Shown piece after piece: positions 53,068-61,709 of a DNA stretch of 64,000 nucleotides. How positions within the stretch are numbered: position 1 is the first letter of the stretch; the number at the start of each line of letters is the position of its first letter. A program made the translations under genes and the position numbers. Origin of the DNA: Erythrobacteraceae bacterium WH01K (GTDB lineage: Bacteria; Pseudomonadota; Alphaproteobacteria; Sphingomonadales; Sphingomonadaceae); assembly GCA_027941995.1 (NCBI GenBank), contig CP115966.1:372001-436000 (forward strand). Reading direction: 5' to 3'. The notes beneath the pieces are model-generated. The model worked only from the letters and a program-made list of their open reading frames with translations. It was not told the origin of the DNA and ran no database searches.

Positions 53068-53703
53068 ATGAATTCTGCCGAGACAGACCCCGGCAAAAGC
53101 GCCATCCCCGCGACCGACCCCTTCGCCCTGTTCGACGAATGGCTGGCGGAGGCGAAGGAGAGCGAGCCGAACGATCCCAATGCCATGGCGCTGGCAACCG
53201 CTGCGCCCGATGGTGCGCCGTCGGTGCGCATGGTCCTGCTAAAGGGGCACGGGCGGGATGTCGGTGGCCCCAAGGGTGGCTTCACCTTCTACACCAATGC
53301 AAAAAGCCGCAAGGGCGAGGAAATTCGCGCAAACGACCAGGCAGCGGTGCTGTTTCACTGGAAGAGCCTGCGCCGGCAAATCCGCATCGAAGGGACGCTG
53401 ACTGAAGTCGATCCGGAAACGGCGACCGCCTATTTTCATTCCCGCAGCAGGGATTCGCAGCTGGGTGCGGTCGCGTCTTACCAGTCCAGCCCGCTGGAAG
53501 AACGCCAGGTCTTCCTCGACCGGTTCGAGCAGGTGAAGCAGCAATTCGAAGGCGACGAGGTAGAGCGCCCCGCGCACTGGACCGGGTTCACGCTCGCGCC
53601 GCAAGCCATCGAGTTCTGGCTCGACCGGCCGAACCGCCTGCATGATCGCCGGGTCTTCACCCGCGCAGGAGACGGCTGGACCGACACGCTGCTCTACCCC
53701 TAA
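53068..53703 (+). CDS. pdxH: Pyridoxamine/pyridoxine 5'-phosphate oxidase
   Basis: FMN enzyme of 211 residues that produces pyridoxal 5'-phosphate. Family motifs are NAMALATAAPDGAPSVRMVLLKG, FTFYTNAKSRKGEEI, WKSLRRQIRIEG and the C-terminal FWLDRPNRLHDRRVF. ATG 53068 follows GAGGAAA. It is followed at 10 bases by the cation efflux gene. Confidence 0.95.
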   Translation: MNSAETDPGKSAIPATDPFALFDEWLAEAKESEPNDPNAMALATAAPDGAPSVRMVLLKGHGRDVGGPKGGFTFYTNAKSRKGEEIRANDQAAVLFHWKSLRRQIRIEGTLTEVDPETATAYFHSRSRDSQLGAVASYQSSPLEERQVFLDRFEQVKQQFEGDEVERPAHWTGFTLAPQAIEFWLDRPNRLHDRRVFTRAGDGWTDTLLYP

Positions 53704-53713
53704 TGGAGACTGC

Positions 53714-54667
53714 GTGACCCAGGATCACGACCGACTGACCCGCAACCGGCTGGCGCGGAGCGCCGCGATGGCATCGATCACGGTGGCGGCCGTTCTGGTC
53801 GCCCTGAAACTGTGGGCCAGTGTCGAGACGAATTCGGTCGCCATGCTCGGCAGCCTGGCCGACAGCGCGCTGGACCTGGTCGCCAGCCTCGTGACCCTGT
53901 TCGGCGTGGTCTATGCCGCGATGCCGGCGGATGACGATCACCGTTTCGGCCACGGCAAGGCGGAGGCGATCGCCGCCATCGTCCAGGTCGTCCTCATCGC
54001 GCTCAGCGCCTTTGCCCTGGTCGTGCGCAGCATCCAGCATTGGATGGAGGACGCCCCCGTGGGCGAGGCGCCCGTGGGGATCGGGGTGTCGGTGGCCGCC
54101 ATCGCGCTGACCTTCGTGCTGCTGTGGTGGCAGCGTTACGTCCTGTCGCGAACCGGTTCGGTCGCCATCCGGACGGACCACGTCCATTACCAGGGCGACC
54201 TGCTGCTGAACCTTGCCGTGATCGCGGCGCTGGTCCTGCAGACGCAGCTGGGGCTGGGCAAGGCGGATGCGTTCTTCGGCCTCGGCATCGCGGCCTGGCT
54301 GGCCTATGGCGCATGGGATGCCTCCCACGAGGCGGTCGATCACCTGATGGACCGCGAATGGCCGGAGGACCGCCGCAGCGCCTTCGTCGCCCGGGCCGCG
54401 ACCCATCCCGAACTGTCGAACCTGCACGATTTGCGGACCCGTACGGCGGGCAATCGCGATTTCGTGCAATTCCATGTCGACCTGCCTGGAGAAATGACCG
54501 TGCGCGAGGCGCATGAAGTGATCGACCGTGTGGAGGCCGACCTGCGCAGCGCGTTTCCCGGAACGGAGCTGCTGATCCACATAGACCCTGCGGGCCATGT
54601 CGACGAACCGGGCAACGACCTGGTCGAAGCCGACGAGTTCGAAAAACTGGAGGACGAGACGCCATGA
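53714..54667 (+). CDS. Cation diffusion facilitator (FieF-like)
   Basis: Proton-driven divalent cation exporter of 317 residues with six predicted helices. Metal-site residues are visible as GSLADSALDL in helix 2, the DDHRFGHGKAEAIA loop, and IRTDHVHYQGDLLLN in helix 5. The C-terminal cytoplasmic domain ends in an acidic tail. The start is GTG 53714, preceded by GGAG. Zinc or iron are likely substrates; cannot be told from sequence. Overlaps phzF by four bases. Confidence 0.92.
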   Translation: MTQDHDRLTRNRLARSAAMASITVAAVLVALKLWASVETNSVAMLGSLADSALDLVASLVTLFGVVYAAMPADDDHRFGHGKAEAIAAIVQVVLIALSAFALVVRSIQHWMEDAPVGEAPVGIGVSVAAIALTFVLLWWQRYVLSRTGSVAIRTDHVHYQGDLLLNLAVIAALVLQTQLGLGKADAFFGLGIAAWLAYGAWDASHEAVDHLMDREWPEDRRSAFVARAATHPELSNLHDLRTRTAGNRDFVQFHVDLPGEMTVREAHEVIDRVEADLRSAFPGTELLIHIDPAGHVDEPGNDLVEADEFEKLEDETP

Positions 54668-55461
54668 TTTCCCTGCCCTACTGGCATGTCGATGCTTTCG
54701 CCGACCGTCCTTTCACGGGGAACCAAGCGGCCGTCATGCCGCTCGAGGACTGGCTGCCCGACGATGTGCTGCAGGCCATCGCGGAGGAAAATAATTTTGC
54801 GGAAACGGCTTTCATCGTGAAGGACGACACCGGCAGCAGCGATTGGGAATTGCGCTGGTTCACGCCGGCCACCGAAATCCGGCTGTGCGGCCATGCGACG
54901 CTGGCGAGCGGTCACGTGCTGCTGGAACGGGACGGCGGCGAGAGGGTGACCTTCCGCACGCGGCAGGCGGGCGAACTCGAAGTGCGGCCGAGCGCGGCGG
55001 GTTACGAGCTGGCCCTGCCGGTCATTCCCGTTTCGCCGGAGGACTGGCCGGAAGCAGTCGCCCTGCTGGGCGCTCGTCCGGTGGAAGTTTGGCAAAACGA
55101 GGCGCGTTACGGGATCTACCTATTCTCGAGCGAGGCCGAGGTGCGCGCGCTGGATCCGGATCTCAAGGGGCTGGGCGCGCTGGGCGACGACCAGTTCATC
55201 TGCACCGCGCCCGGCGAGCGGACGGATATCGTGAGCCGCGTCTTCGTGCCCGGTGGCGGCGTCGACGAAGACAGCGTGACCGGCAGCGCGCATGCCGCCC
55301 TTACCCCCTTCTGGGCGGCGCGGCTCGGCCGGGACAGCTTCACCGCGCACCAGGCCTCGCAGCGTGGCGGCGATCTCGCCCTGCGTCTGGACGGAGACCG
55401 CGCCTGGCTCGGCGGTGGCTGCGTGACCGTCGTCGAGGGGAGCTTCCACCTGCCGGGCTAG
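54664..55461 (+). CDS. PhzF-family isomerase/epimerase
   Basis: A 265-residue member of the diaminopimelate-epimerase-like PhzF family. HVDAFADRPFTGNQAAVMPL is the signature start, ENNFAETAFI has the acid/base Glu, and PGGGVDEDSVTGSAHAALTPFW the second half-site. True PhzF acts in phenazine synthesis, but no phenazine genes are here, so the substrate is unknown. Coupled to the CDF gene by ATGA. Confidence 0.92.
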   Translation: MISLPYWHVDAFADRPFTGNQAAVMPLEDWLPDDVLQAIAEENNFAETAFIVKDDTGSSDWELRWFTPATEIRLCGHATLASGHVLLERDGGERVTFRTRQAGELEVRPSAAGYELALPVIPVSPEDWPEAVALLGARPVEVWQNEARYGIYLFSSEAEVRALDPDLKGLGALGDDQFICTAPGERTDIVSRVFVPGGGVDEDSVTGSAHAALTPFWAARLGRDSFTAHQASQRGGDLALRLDGDRAWLGGGCVTVVEGSFHLPG

Positions 55462-55464
55462 GCG

Positions 55465-56607
55465 CTACTCGGCCGGGTAGAGTTCGATCACGTCCATCAT
55501 CTGGTCCATCAGGACGGCGCGTTCCTCGCTGCTCGAATGCCCCAGCCGGACCAGTGTCAGCTTCTGGTCCGGCGAGACCAGGACATACTGCCCCATGTGC
55601 CCGATGGCCGAATACAGCGTGTCCGGACCCCGATTGGCCTTGTTGCCGTCCTGGTCCAGTCCGATGCCGCGATTGAGCCAGGTCTGGCCGCCGTAATTTT
55701 CCGAGGCCGGGCTGGGGCTGGTCATTAAATCGACCCAGCTGCGCGGCAGAAGCTGTGATCCGCGATAGGAGCCACGATTCCTCAGGAAATCTCCGAACCG
55801 CCCCCAGTCGCGCGCCGTCGCATGCATCAGGCTGCCCCCAATCAGGGTGCCGGCGGCGTCGAATTCGGGAACCATGGATTCCATCCCCAGCGGTCCGAAC
55901 AGGCGGGACTGCAGGTACTCGGCCACCGCCCGGCGCCGCACCTCCGGATCGGGGCTGTCGTCGGACAGGACCCGCGCCGCGATATCGGCCAAAATTACGG
56001 TCGTATTGCTGGAATATTTGAAGGTCCGCCCCGGCTCGTCCTCCAGCGGCTGCGCGGTGGCATAATCCGCCATGTCGTCGCGCCCGTCGAGGAACAGCAT
56101 CCGCACTTCGGACGATTCGTATGGCGGGTTGCCGGCCTCCGTATGGCGCAGGCCTGCGCGCATCTGCAGCAGCTGGCGCAGCGTGATTTCGCCGCGCGGG
56201 TCGCCCGGCCTGCGCCAGCGCGGGATGGGCGGACTTTCGTCGAGCGACAGTTTCCCGTCGGCGACCAGCATCCCGATCAGCACGGCAGTGACCGTCTTCG
56301 CCATCGACCAGCTGATGAAGCGGGTGTCCGCGTCGTAGCCCTCTGCATAACGCTCGGCCGCAATTTCGCCGCCACGCATGACCAGTGCCGCGCGGGTTTC
56401 GCCCACCGTTTCGTCGGTAAACCATTCGTCCAGCTGGCGCGCGAGTTGGTCTTTGGGGGCACCGGGGTCGTCCGCGACAGCGGCCAGCGCCTCTTCGCTC
56501 AGCGGGGGCAGCTCGGCGGGGTCCGAATCGCAGGCGGCCAGCGCCAGCGCCGCAAGGCTTGTGATGACGGCGGGGATGGCGATAGGGGAGGCGCGGCGCA
56601 TCGGCAT
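55465..56607 (-). CDS. Serine hydrolase lipoprotein (class C beta-lactamase family)
   Basis: A 380-residue predicted lipoprotein (lipobox ALAAC) with a penicillin-binding-protein fold. The catalytic SxxK is SMAK in TRFISWSMAKTVTAVLIG, and the YxN element is KYSSNTTVILAD. Such enzymes are often esterases or D-Ala peptidases, not antibiotic resistance proteins. ATG 56607 gives the best leader, with ATG 56625 as alternative. It diverges from a small membrane-protein gene 36 bases away. Confidence 0.88.
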   Translation of the reverse strand: MPMRRASPIAIPAVITSLAALALAACDSDPAELPPLSEEALAAVADDPGAPKDQLARQLDEWFTDETVGETRAALVMRGGEIAAERYAEGYDADTRFISWSMAKTVTAVLIGMLVADGKLSLDESPPIPRWRRPGDPRGEITLRQLLQMRAGLRHTEAGNPPYESSEVRMLFLDGRDDMADYATAQPLEDEPGRTFKYSSNTTVILADIAARVLSDDSPDPEVRRRAVAEYLQSRLFGPLGMESMVPEFDAAGTLIGGSLMHATARDWGRFGDFLRNRGSYRGSQLLPRSWVDLMTSPSPASENYGGQTWLNRGIGLDQDGNKANRGPDTLYSAIGHMGQYVLVSPDQKLTLVRLGHSSSEERAVLMDQMMDVIELYPAE

Positions 56608-56643
56608 GGTGCGGCTCACTCGCATGATGGAAATCGACCTGCA

Positions 56644-57009
56644 ATGGCAAAACCCGCCCCGCGTTCCCACGCCCGAAACGGCCCGGCGAGAAGGGCGCGC
56701 CGATGGCCTATTGTTCTTCTGATCGTGCTGCTGGCCGTGGCGGCGCTTGCCTACACGTACCGTGCGCCCATCGCCGGCTATGGCAATGCCGGCACGGCCT
56801 ATTCCGCGCGGGTCGCCTGCTCTTGCCGCTTCGTGGCGGGGCGCGATCTGGACGATTGCGGCAAGGACCAGTTGCCCGGCATGGAACTGGTCATGCTGAG
56901 CGAGGACGAGGAGGCGAAGAGCGTCACCGCGACGTTCCCCCTCGTGGCGAGCGATACGGCGCGCCTCAAGGACGGCTATGGCTGCGTGCTGGACCCCTGG
57001 GAGGGCTAG
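56644..57009 (+). CDS. Small single-pass membrane protein of unknown function
   Basis: A 121-residue protein: basic N terminus (SHARNGPARRARRWP), one helix (IVLLIVLLAVAALAYTY) and a periplasmic domain with three conserved-looking cysteines (ARVACSCRFVAGRDLDDCGKDQLPG) and a fourth near the end. The N-in, C-out layout follows the positive-inside rule. No family recognised. Its stop codon shares CTAG with the stop of the convergent gene. Confidence 0.65.
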   Translation: MAKPAPRSHARNGPARRARRWPIVLLIVLLAVAALAYTYRAPIAGYGNAGTAYSARVACSCRFVAGRDLDDCGKDQLPGMELVMLSEDEEAKSVTATFPLVASDTARLKDGYGCVLDPWEG

Positions 57010-57938
57010 GCTGAGGGGCGCATCGCACGCTCGATCCTCTCGGCCGCGCCCTCCGGCATCCGGCAGGTCTGCGCGCCGGGCGGAGGCAATGGAGCGGCAG
57101 CAGGCGGACAGGGCGCGCCGCGACCGTTTTCGGCGATGCAGGCCGCGTTTTCCGCGCGAAGGCGGTCGCTGACAATGCGGTAGTCGGATGCCTGCCTGAC
57201 GAGATCCGCGATGCGGTCTTCGGAGCAAATCGATTCGCGGCGGATGGTGCCGATCCGTATCATCGTTTCCGCCTGGCAGAGCTTCGCGAGAGCTGGCGGC
57301 GCCTTTACGGGCTTGTCTTTCGAACATCCGATGCCGGAAAGCTGCGCACGGGGCTCGCCGACCCTCAATGCTGCTTCGGGTCGTCCGTCCATTGCCCCGA
57401 TCGTCAGGTAATTTTCGGCATCGCGGAACACCGCGAAATACCCCATCACGATCGGGCCGGGCGCCGCATCCCCGCCGCGTTGCAGGCGGAGGCAGCCATC
57501 GTGGAGAACAATACGGCCTTCATATCGCGCCTCGCCCTCGAGGGTACAGGTCGACACACGCTCCCGCTGCGCATTCGGACCAAGAGTTATCTCGTGCGGC
57601 AGGGCCAGGATGAAGCGGGCGACGTCGGGCTGGACCGGGGGATCGGGAAAAGAGCCGATTTCGCCGGGGCCGTAGGTCTCGACCGGCAGGACTTGCGGCG
57701 CATCCCCGACCGAAGCGAGTCCTTCGTCGTCGAACACCATGCCGATGGTCGGCGGTGCGTCTTCGTCGCCCGGCTCGACTTCCCAGCGAAGTTCGACGCG
57801 GGGAGGGGCGAAGCCGGGGTCGGTCCATATCCGGCTGTCCGGCAGGAGGTGGTAGACGAAGGGCAGGGCAAGGATGGCCAGTAACAGCGCCAGCGCGGCG
57901 GGAGGGATCCGCCCGTTCCTGTTGCGCGGGGGTTTCAC
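57006..57938 (-). CDS. Membrane-anchored protein of unknown function, coupled to mnmA
   Basis: A 310-residue protein with one N-terminal helix ([21 protein letters not shown]) and a large periplasmic part. Cysteines occur in [32 protein letters not shown] and AACIAE, suggesting disulfides. Proline-rich near the end. No family recognised. GTG 57938 overlaps the mnmA stop (GTGA), so translation is coupled to mnmA; an in-frame upstream start would lie inside mnmA. Confidence 0.7.
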   Translation of the reverse strand: MKPPRNRNGRIPPAALALLLAILALPFVYHLLPDSRIWTDPGFAPPRVELRWEVEPGDEDAPPTIGMVFDDEGLASVGDAPQVLPVETYGPGEIGSFPDPPVQPDVARFILALPHEITLGPNAQRERVSTCTLEGEARYEGRIVLHDGCLRLQRGGDAAPGPIVMGYFAVFRDAENYLTIGAMDGRPEAALRVGEPRAQLSGIGCSKDKPVKAPPALAKLCQAETMIRIGTIRRESICSEDRIADLVRQASDYRIVSDRLRAENAACIAENGRGAPCPPAAAPLPPPGAQTCRMPEGAAERIERAMRPSA

Positions 57939-59110
57939 CCGGCAGCTGCACCGAGCGCAGGGTCGGCTGCAACCGTCTGGTCGATCCATCCGCCTCCCAC
58001 GACCCGGTCCCCGGCATAGATGACCGCGGCCTGTCCCGGCGCAACGCCCAGCTCCGCCGTTTCGAAATGCAGGGTGGCCTGGGCCCCGTCACCCAGCGCG
58101 CCGGCAACCGCAACAGGCACGGGCTTCGATAGCGAGCGAACCTTTGCGGTAAGCTGTGTATCGGGGAGGGGGCCGATGCGGTTCGTTTCTATAAGCTTCG
58201 CCTCGGCAATGGCCAGCATCCGCTTGGGCCCGACCCGAACCTGCGCCCGCTCCGCGTCGATGCCGACGACATAAAGCGGCTCCGGCTGCCCGCCAATATC
58301 GAGACCGCGGCGCTGGCCGACGGTGTAATGAATGACGCCCTTGTGAGAGCCCAGCGTTTCCCCTGTACCCGCATGGACGATTTTGCCGGCCTGCCCGCCT
58401 TCGGGCCGCATCTTGCGCACGATCTTGGCGTAATCGCCATCGGGCACGAAGCAGATGTCCTGGCTGTCGGGTTTTGCCGCATTGCGCAGACCCGCCTCCT
58501 CGGCCAACTCGCGCACCTGCGCCTTGGGCAGGCCGCCCAGCGGGAAGCGCAGGAAGTCGAGCTGGTCCTGCGTCGTCCCGTAAAGGAAATAGGACTGGTC
58601 GCGCGCGGGGTCGTGGGCACGGTGCAGTTCCGGCCCGCCCGGACCGGTCACGCGCCGCACATAATGGCCCGTGGCCAGGCAGTCGGCCCCCAATTCACGC
58701 GCCATGCGGAGCAGGTCGGTAAATTTCGGACCCATATTGCAGCGGATGCAGGGAACCGGCGTGCGGCCCTGCAGGTAATCGTCGGCAAATTGCTCGACCA
58801 CGTCCTCGCGAAAAGCGCTTTCGTGATCGAAGACGTAGTGTGCGATGCCGAGCCTGTCCGACACGGCGCGCGCATCGGCGATATCGTCGCCGGCGCAGCA
58901 CGCGCCCTTGCGGCCCGTGGCCGCGCCGTAATCGTACAATTGCAGGGTGATGCCGATGACATGTGCACCGCTGCGCGAGGCAAGCGCTGCGACCACGGAG
59001 GAATCGACGCCGCCCGACATCGCAACGACGATACGCCGTTCGGCCATGGGGCCGGGCAGGTCGAACAGTTCGGCAGCCTGTGCCGGTGTCATGGTCAGCG
59101 TGTCGGACAT
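57935..59110 (-). CDS. mnmA: tRNA-specific 2-thiouridylase MnmA
   Basis: Thiolates U34 of Lys, Glu and Gln tRNAs. The 391-residue enzyme has the PP-loop [15 protein letters not shown] near residue 32, the catalytic cysteine in [11 protein letters not shown] and the persulfide cysteine in [12 protein letters not shown]. The C-terminal beta-barrel starts around [17 protein letters not shown] 59110 is chosen; ATG 59119 and GTG 59161 are alternatives, none with a strong ribosome site. Confidence 0.95.
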   Translation of the reverse strand: MSDTLTMTPAQAAELFDLPGPMAERRIVVAMSGGVDSSVVAALASRSGAHVIGITLQLYDYGAATGRKGACCAGDDIADARAVSDRLGIAHYVFDHESAFREDVVEQFADDYLQGRTPVPCIRCNMGPKFTDLLRMARELGADCLATGHYVRRVTGPGGPELHRAHDPARDQSYFLYGTTQDQLDFLRFPLGGLPKAQVRELAEEAGLRNAAKPDSQDICFVPDGDYAKIVRKMRPEGGQAGKIVHAGTGETLGSHKGVIHYTVGQRRGLDIGGQPEPLYVVGIDAERAQVRVGPKRMLAIAEAKLIETNRIGPLPDTQLTAKVRSLSKPVPVAVAGALGDGAQATLHFETAELGVAPGQAAVIYAGDRVVGGGWIDQTVAADPALGAAAG

Positions 59111-59256
59111 GGCGGCCATATAGGGCGCAATTAGGTTTTCCGCAAAGGGTGCGCCATCCACGTTTCCGCGCTCCGCAGCCGTTTTTCCGGTAATCCTAAC
59201 CCGAAGTAAATCACGGGTTTACCCGATCTTGACCAGCCCGCCCTATTGGACGGGGC

Positions 59257-59586
59257 ATGTTCGAAAACACCAACCTTGCCGACACGGCCCTGCGTGAGGC
59301 TGCAACGGGCGTCGATTCGCCTTCGCTCCGCCCCTTTGCGTGGCCGGAACTGGTCGCTCGCCTTGCCGCGACCCGCGATGTTCGCACGGTCCTGGCCGAC
59401 GCCCGGCCTGCGGCAGGGGGCAGTTTCCTGAAAGCGGAAAAGCTCCTGGATGCGAGCGGCGCTCATCCAAATTGCAAAAATAAAAAGCCGATTAACCTTG
59501 TTGGTTTAACCGACGGCAAAGCTGGCGACGCATTGTCTGCCCCGACCGCGGCTCACGCGGACCATGTCGACCGAGAGACACAATGA
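59257..59586 (+). CDS. Small protein of unknown function upstream of sciP
   Basis: A 109-residue open frame beginning MFENTNLADTALREA, with a Leu/Ala/Arg-rich helical part (PFAWPELVARLAATRDVRTVLADA) and a less regular C-terminal half. Its stop overlaps the sciP ATG by four bases. The second half crosses an AT-rich stretch (59468-59511) that looks regulatory, which weakens the coding case there. Reality as a protein is likely but not certain. Confidence 0.5.
   Translation: MFENTNLADTALREAATGVDSPSLRPFAWPELVARLAATRDVRTVLADARPAAGGSFLKAEKLLDASGAHPNCKNKKPINLVGLTDGKAGDALSAPTAAHADHVDRETQ
59492..59511. promoter_or_regulatory. Paired TTAACC half-sites before sciP
   Basis: TTAACC occurs at 59492 and 59506, 14 bases apart start to start, in an A/T-rich island about 75-90 bases before sciP. 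CtrA half-sites in alphaproteobacteria are TTAA(C), but the consensus spacing is 11, so binding is uncertain. Confidence 0.4.
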
Positions 59587-59882
59587 TAGAGAACCAGAAA
59601 ATCCGGCCCGCAGAAGTGATCGGCCCCCTGGGCGAACCGCTTACCGTGGCCGACCTCCCTTCGCCCAAGACGAAACGCTGGGTCGTGCGGCGCAAGGCCG
59701 AAGTCGTCGCTGCCGTGAACGGTGGCCTGCTGACCCTCGACGAGGTCCTGGAGCGTTACAATCTGACGCTCGAGGAGTTCGCTTCCTGGCAGCGGGCAGT
59801 GGACCGTTCGGGGATGCAGGGCCTGCGGGTGACCCGCATCCAGCACTACCGCGATCTCTACGAGCGCCAGCTCAAATACTAA
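59583..59882 (+). CDS. sciP: CtrA-inhibitor SciP (DUF1153)
   Basis: A 99-residue DUF1153 helix-turn-helix protein. It contains VIGPLGEPLTVADLPSPKTKRWVVRRKAEVVAAVNGGLLTLDEV and ERYNLTLEEFASWQRAVDRSG, the family core. In Caulobacter SciP binds CtrA and blocks its promoter activation in G1. The ATG is coupled to the upstream small frame. The candidate CtrA half-sites upstream would make a feedback loop, which is inference. Confidence 0.95.
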   Translation: MIENQKIRPAEVIGPLGEPLTVADLPSPKTKRWVVRRKAEVVAAVNGGLLTLDEVLERYNLTLEEFASWQRAVDRSGMQGLRVTRIQHYRDLYERQLKY

Positions 59883-59925
59883 CGCGCTAGGCAAACGCCC
59901 GGACGGGTGTATACCTCCCAAAGGC

Positions 59926-59931
59926 TATAAT
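59926..59931 (+). promoter_or_regulatory. TATAAT element before the GlsB/YeaQ gene
   Basis: A perfect -10 hexamer with no matching -35 at 17 bases; GGGTGTATACC (59905-59915) lies just upstream. It could be a second promoter besides the EcfG-type one. Confidence 0.35.
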
Positions 59932-59942
59932 GCTTTCGTTCG

Positions 59943-59967
59943 GGAACCGGCGCGCAATCGGTCCGTT
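59943..59967 (+). promoter_or_regulatory. EcfG (general stress sigma) promoter
   Basis: GGAAC (59943-59947), 16 bases, CGTT (59964-59967) is an exact match to the EcfG consensus GGAAC-N16/17-CGTT of alphaproteobacteria. It lies 38 bases before the ATG of a stress-type membrane protein, the right distance for a short leader. Confidence 0.75.
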
Positions 59968-60004
59968 GAAAGCCCCGATACGCCTGCAACAGGAGGAAAG
60001 AACA

Positions 60005-60268
60005 ATGGGTTGGATTATCGCAATTATCGTCGGCGGTGTCGCCGGCTGGCTCGCAAGCCTGGTCATGAACCGCGATGCCTCGATGGGCATCTTCTGGAAC
60101 ATCGTCGTCGGTATCATCGGCTCGGTCATCGGCAATGTGATCGCCGGTGCATTCGGCTGGGCCGGTTCGATCCAGGAATTCAGCCTGACCGGACTGATCA
60201 TCGCCGTTATCGGTGCGATCGTCCTACTGGCCATCATGAACCTGATCCAGCGTGGCCGCGTGCGTTAA
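60005..60268 (+). CDS. GlsB/YeaQ/YmgE-family stress membrane protein
   Basis: An 87-residue protein of three closely packed helices (WIIAIIVGGVAGWLASLVM; IFWNIVVGIIGSVIGNVIAGAFGW; LTGLIIAVIGAIVLLAIMNLI) with glycine-zipper spacing. Members are induced by general stress in many bacteria; molecular role unknown. AGGAGGA gives a very strong ribosome site. An EcfG-type promoter upstream and a terminator downstream make it a single-gene unit. Confidence 0.93.
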   Translation: MGWIIAIIVGGVAGWLASLVMNRDASMGIFWNIVVGIIGSVIGNVIAGAFGWAGSIQEFSLTGLIIAVIGAIVLLAIMNLIQRGRVR

Positions 60269-60296
60269 GTCGTCGCATTCAGAACGATTTACGGAC

Positions 60297-60328
60297 AAGG
60301 GCCGGCTCGCAAGAGTCGGCCCTTTTTT
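60297..60328 (+). terminator. Terminator after the GlsB/YeaQ gene
   Basis: AAGGGCCGGCTC-gcaa-GAGTCGGCCCTT (12-bp stem, one mismatched G-T pair) followed by six T: a classic rho-independent terminator. Confidence 0.9.
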
Positions 60329-60445
60329 CGTTGCACGACTTAGTCCCGCTGCGAAGTATCTTCCTGACGCCGGTCTTTTGCTCAACGCCGTTGGTAGAAG
60401 GTTCGATTGCCAAGGCCCGATCGCGCGCGGTATGGGGATTGCGCG

Positions 60446-60458
60446 GGGTGATATACCC
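60446..60458. promoter_or_regulatory. GGGT-N5-ACCC operator-like site before the RND genes
   Basis: GGGTGATATACCC is a small palindrome adjoining TATAAC (60460-60465) and near TTGCGC (60439-60444), about 37 bases before the adaptor ATG. The -35/-10 spacing is only 15, as in promoters that need an activator. A similar GGGTGTATACC lies before the GlsB/YeaQ gene. Confidence 0.4.
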
Positions 60459-60494
60459 GTATAACACACTAGGGAAACCAGTGACGGGCCTGAT

Positions 60495-61706
60495 ATGAAT
60501 TACCACTCGACCAGCGAATACAGCGAAACCGCGCCGAAACTCGACGAAGCGCCGGTCGGACTGGACGGCCAGCCGGAGAAGAAATCCTCGCGCCGCCTGT
60601 GGGTCTGGGTGGGCATTGCCGTGCTTCTCGCCGCCGTCATTGCAGGGGCCTATTACTTCGTCACCGGCGGTGACGGCGCTGCGACACCGGCGGCCGACCG
60701 CGACGAACAGGCGCCGCGCGTTTCCGTCATCTCTCCCGGCCAGGCGACGATCGAAGGCGAAATTTCCGCTACCGGCACGCTGGCCGCACGGCGGGACATT
60801 CCCGTCGGCGTCGTGGGCGAAGGCGGCCGCGTCGTTGCCGTGGCGGCCGAGCAGGGCGAATGGGTCAATGCGGGCCAGGTGCTCGTGTCGATCGACCGCT
60901 CCGTCCAGAACCAGCAGGCCCGCGCCCAAGCGGCACAGGTAGAAGTCGCCCGCTCCGACGCGCAGCTGGCGCAAAGCAATCTGGACCGCGCGCTCCAGCT
61001 GGTCGATCGTGGGTTCATCTCCCGCGCCGATGTCGATCGCCTGACCGCGACCCGCGATGCGGCGCGCGCCCGTGTGAACGTCGCACAGGCACAGCTGTCC
61101 GAACTGCAGGCGCGAAACGCGCGTCTCAACGTGGTCGCGCCCGTATCCGGCCTCGTCCTCGAGCGCAGTGTCGAGCCGGGGCAGACCGTTAGTGCCGGTT
61201 CGCCGCCCCTGTTCCGCATCGCGCGCGGCGGGGAAATGGAATTGCTCGCCCGCGTGGGTGAGAACGACCTCGCCAGGCTGTCGACCGGCGTGCAGGCGAC
61301 GGTGACCCCGGCCGGCACGGACAAGGCCTTCACCGGCCAGGTCTGGCAGCTTGCCCCGACCATCGACGAACAGAACCGGCAGGGCGTGGCGCGCATTTCG
61401 CTTCCCTATGCGAGCGAGCTGCGTCCCGGCGGCTTTGCGACCGCCGTCATCAAGAGCGGTACGATCGTCGCCCCGCTCCTACCGGAATCCGCGGTCCTGT
61501 CCGACAATGACGGAAGCTTCGTCTTCATTGTCGGCGAAGGCAACAAGGCGGTCCGCCGTTCGGTCACGACCGGCATGGTCACGAGCGAGGGCATCGCGAT
61601 CACGCAAGGGCTCGACGGGACGGAACGGGTCGTCTTGCGCGCAGGCGGCTTCGTGACGGAGGGCGAGACCATCGCGCCGCAAAACACCACGGTACGGGGC
61701 GGCTGA
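60495..61706 (+). CDS. RND efflux periplasmic adaptor
   Basis: Membrane-fusion protein of 403 residues. One N-terminal helix (LWVWVGIAVLLAAVIAGAYYF) anchors it, then a lipoyl domain (ISATGTLAARRDIPVGVVGEGGRVVAVAAEQGEWV), a hairpin coiled coil (ARAQAAQVEVARSDAQLAQSNLDRALQLVDRGF) and beta-barrel and membrane-proximal domains. It bridges the permease to an outer-membrane channel, which is not in the window. The permease starts three bases after its stop. Confidence 0.94.
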   Translation: MNYHSTSEYSETAPKLDEAPVGLDGQPEKKSSRRLWVWVGIAVLLAAVIAGAYYFVTGGDGAATPAADRDEQAPRVSVISPGQATIEGEISATGTLAARRDIPVGVVGEGGRVVAVAAEQGEWVNAGQVLVSIDRSVQNQQARAQAAQVEVARSDAQLAQSNLDRALQLVDRGFISRADVDRLTATRDAARARVNVAQAQLSELQARNARLNVVAPVSGLVLERSVEPGQTVSAGSPPLFRIARGGEMELLARVGENDLARLSTGVQATVTPAGTDKAFTGQVWQLAPTIDEQNRQGVARISLPYASELRPGGFATAVIKSGTIVAPLLPESAVLSDNDGSFVFIVGEGNKAVRRSVTTGMVTSEGIAITQGLDGTERVVLRAGGFVTEGETIAPQNTTVRGG

Positions 61707-61709
61707 CCG

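Noticed and set aside
54664-55461. Phenazine biosynthesis locus
   Set aside because: Only a lone PhzF-family gene; the rest of the pathway is absent and the family is broad.
55465-56607. Antibiotic-resistance beta-lactamase
   Set aside because: The fold is shared by many esterases and peptidases; nothing in the sequence or context indicates resistance.
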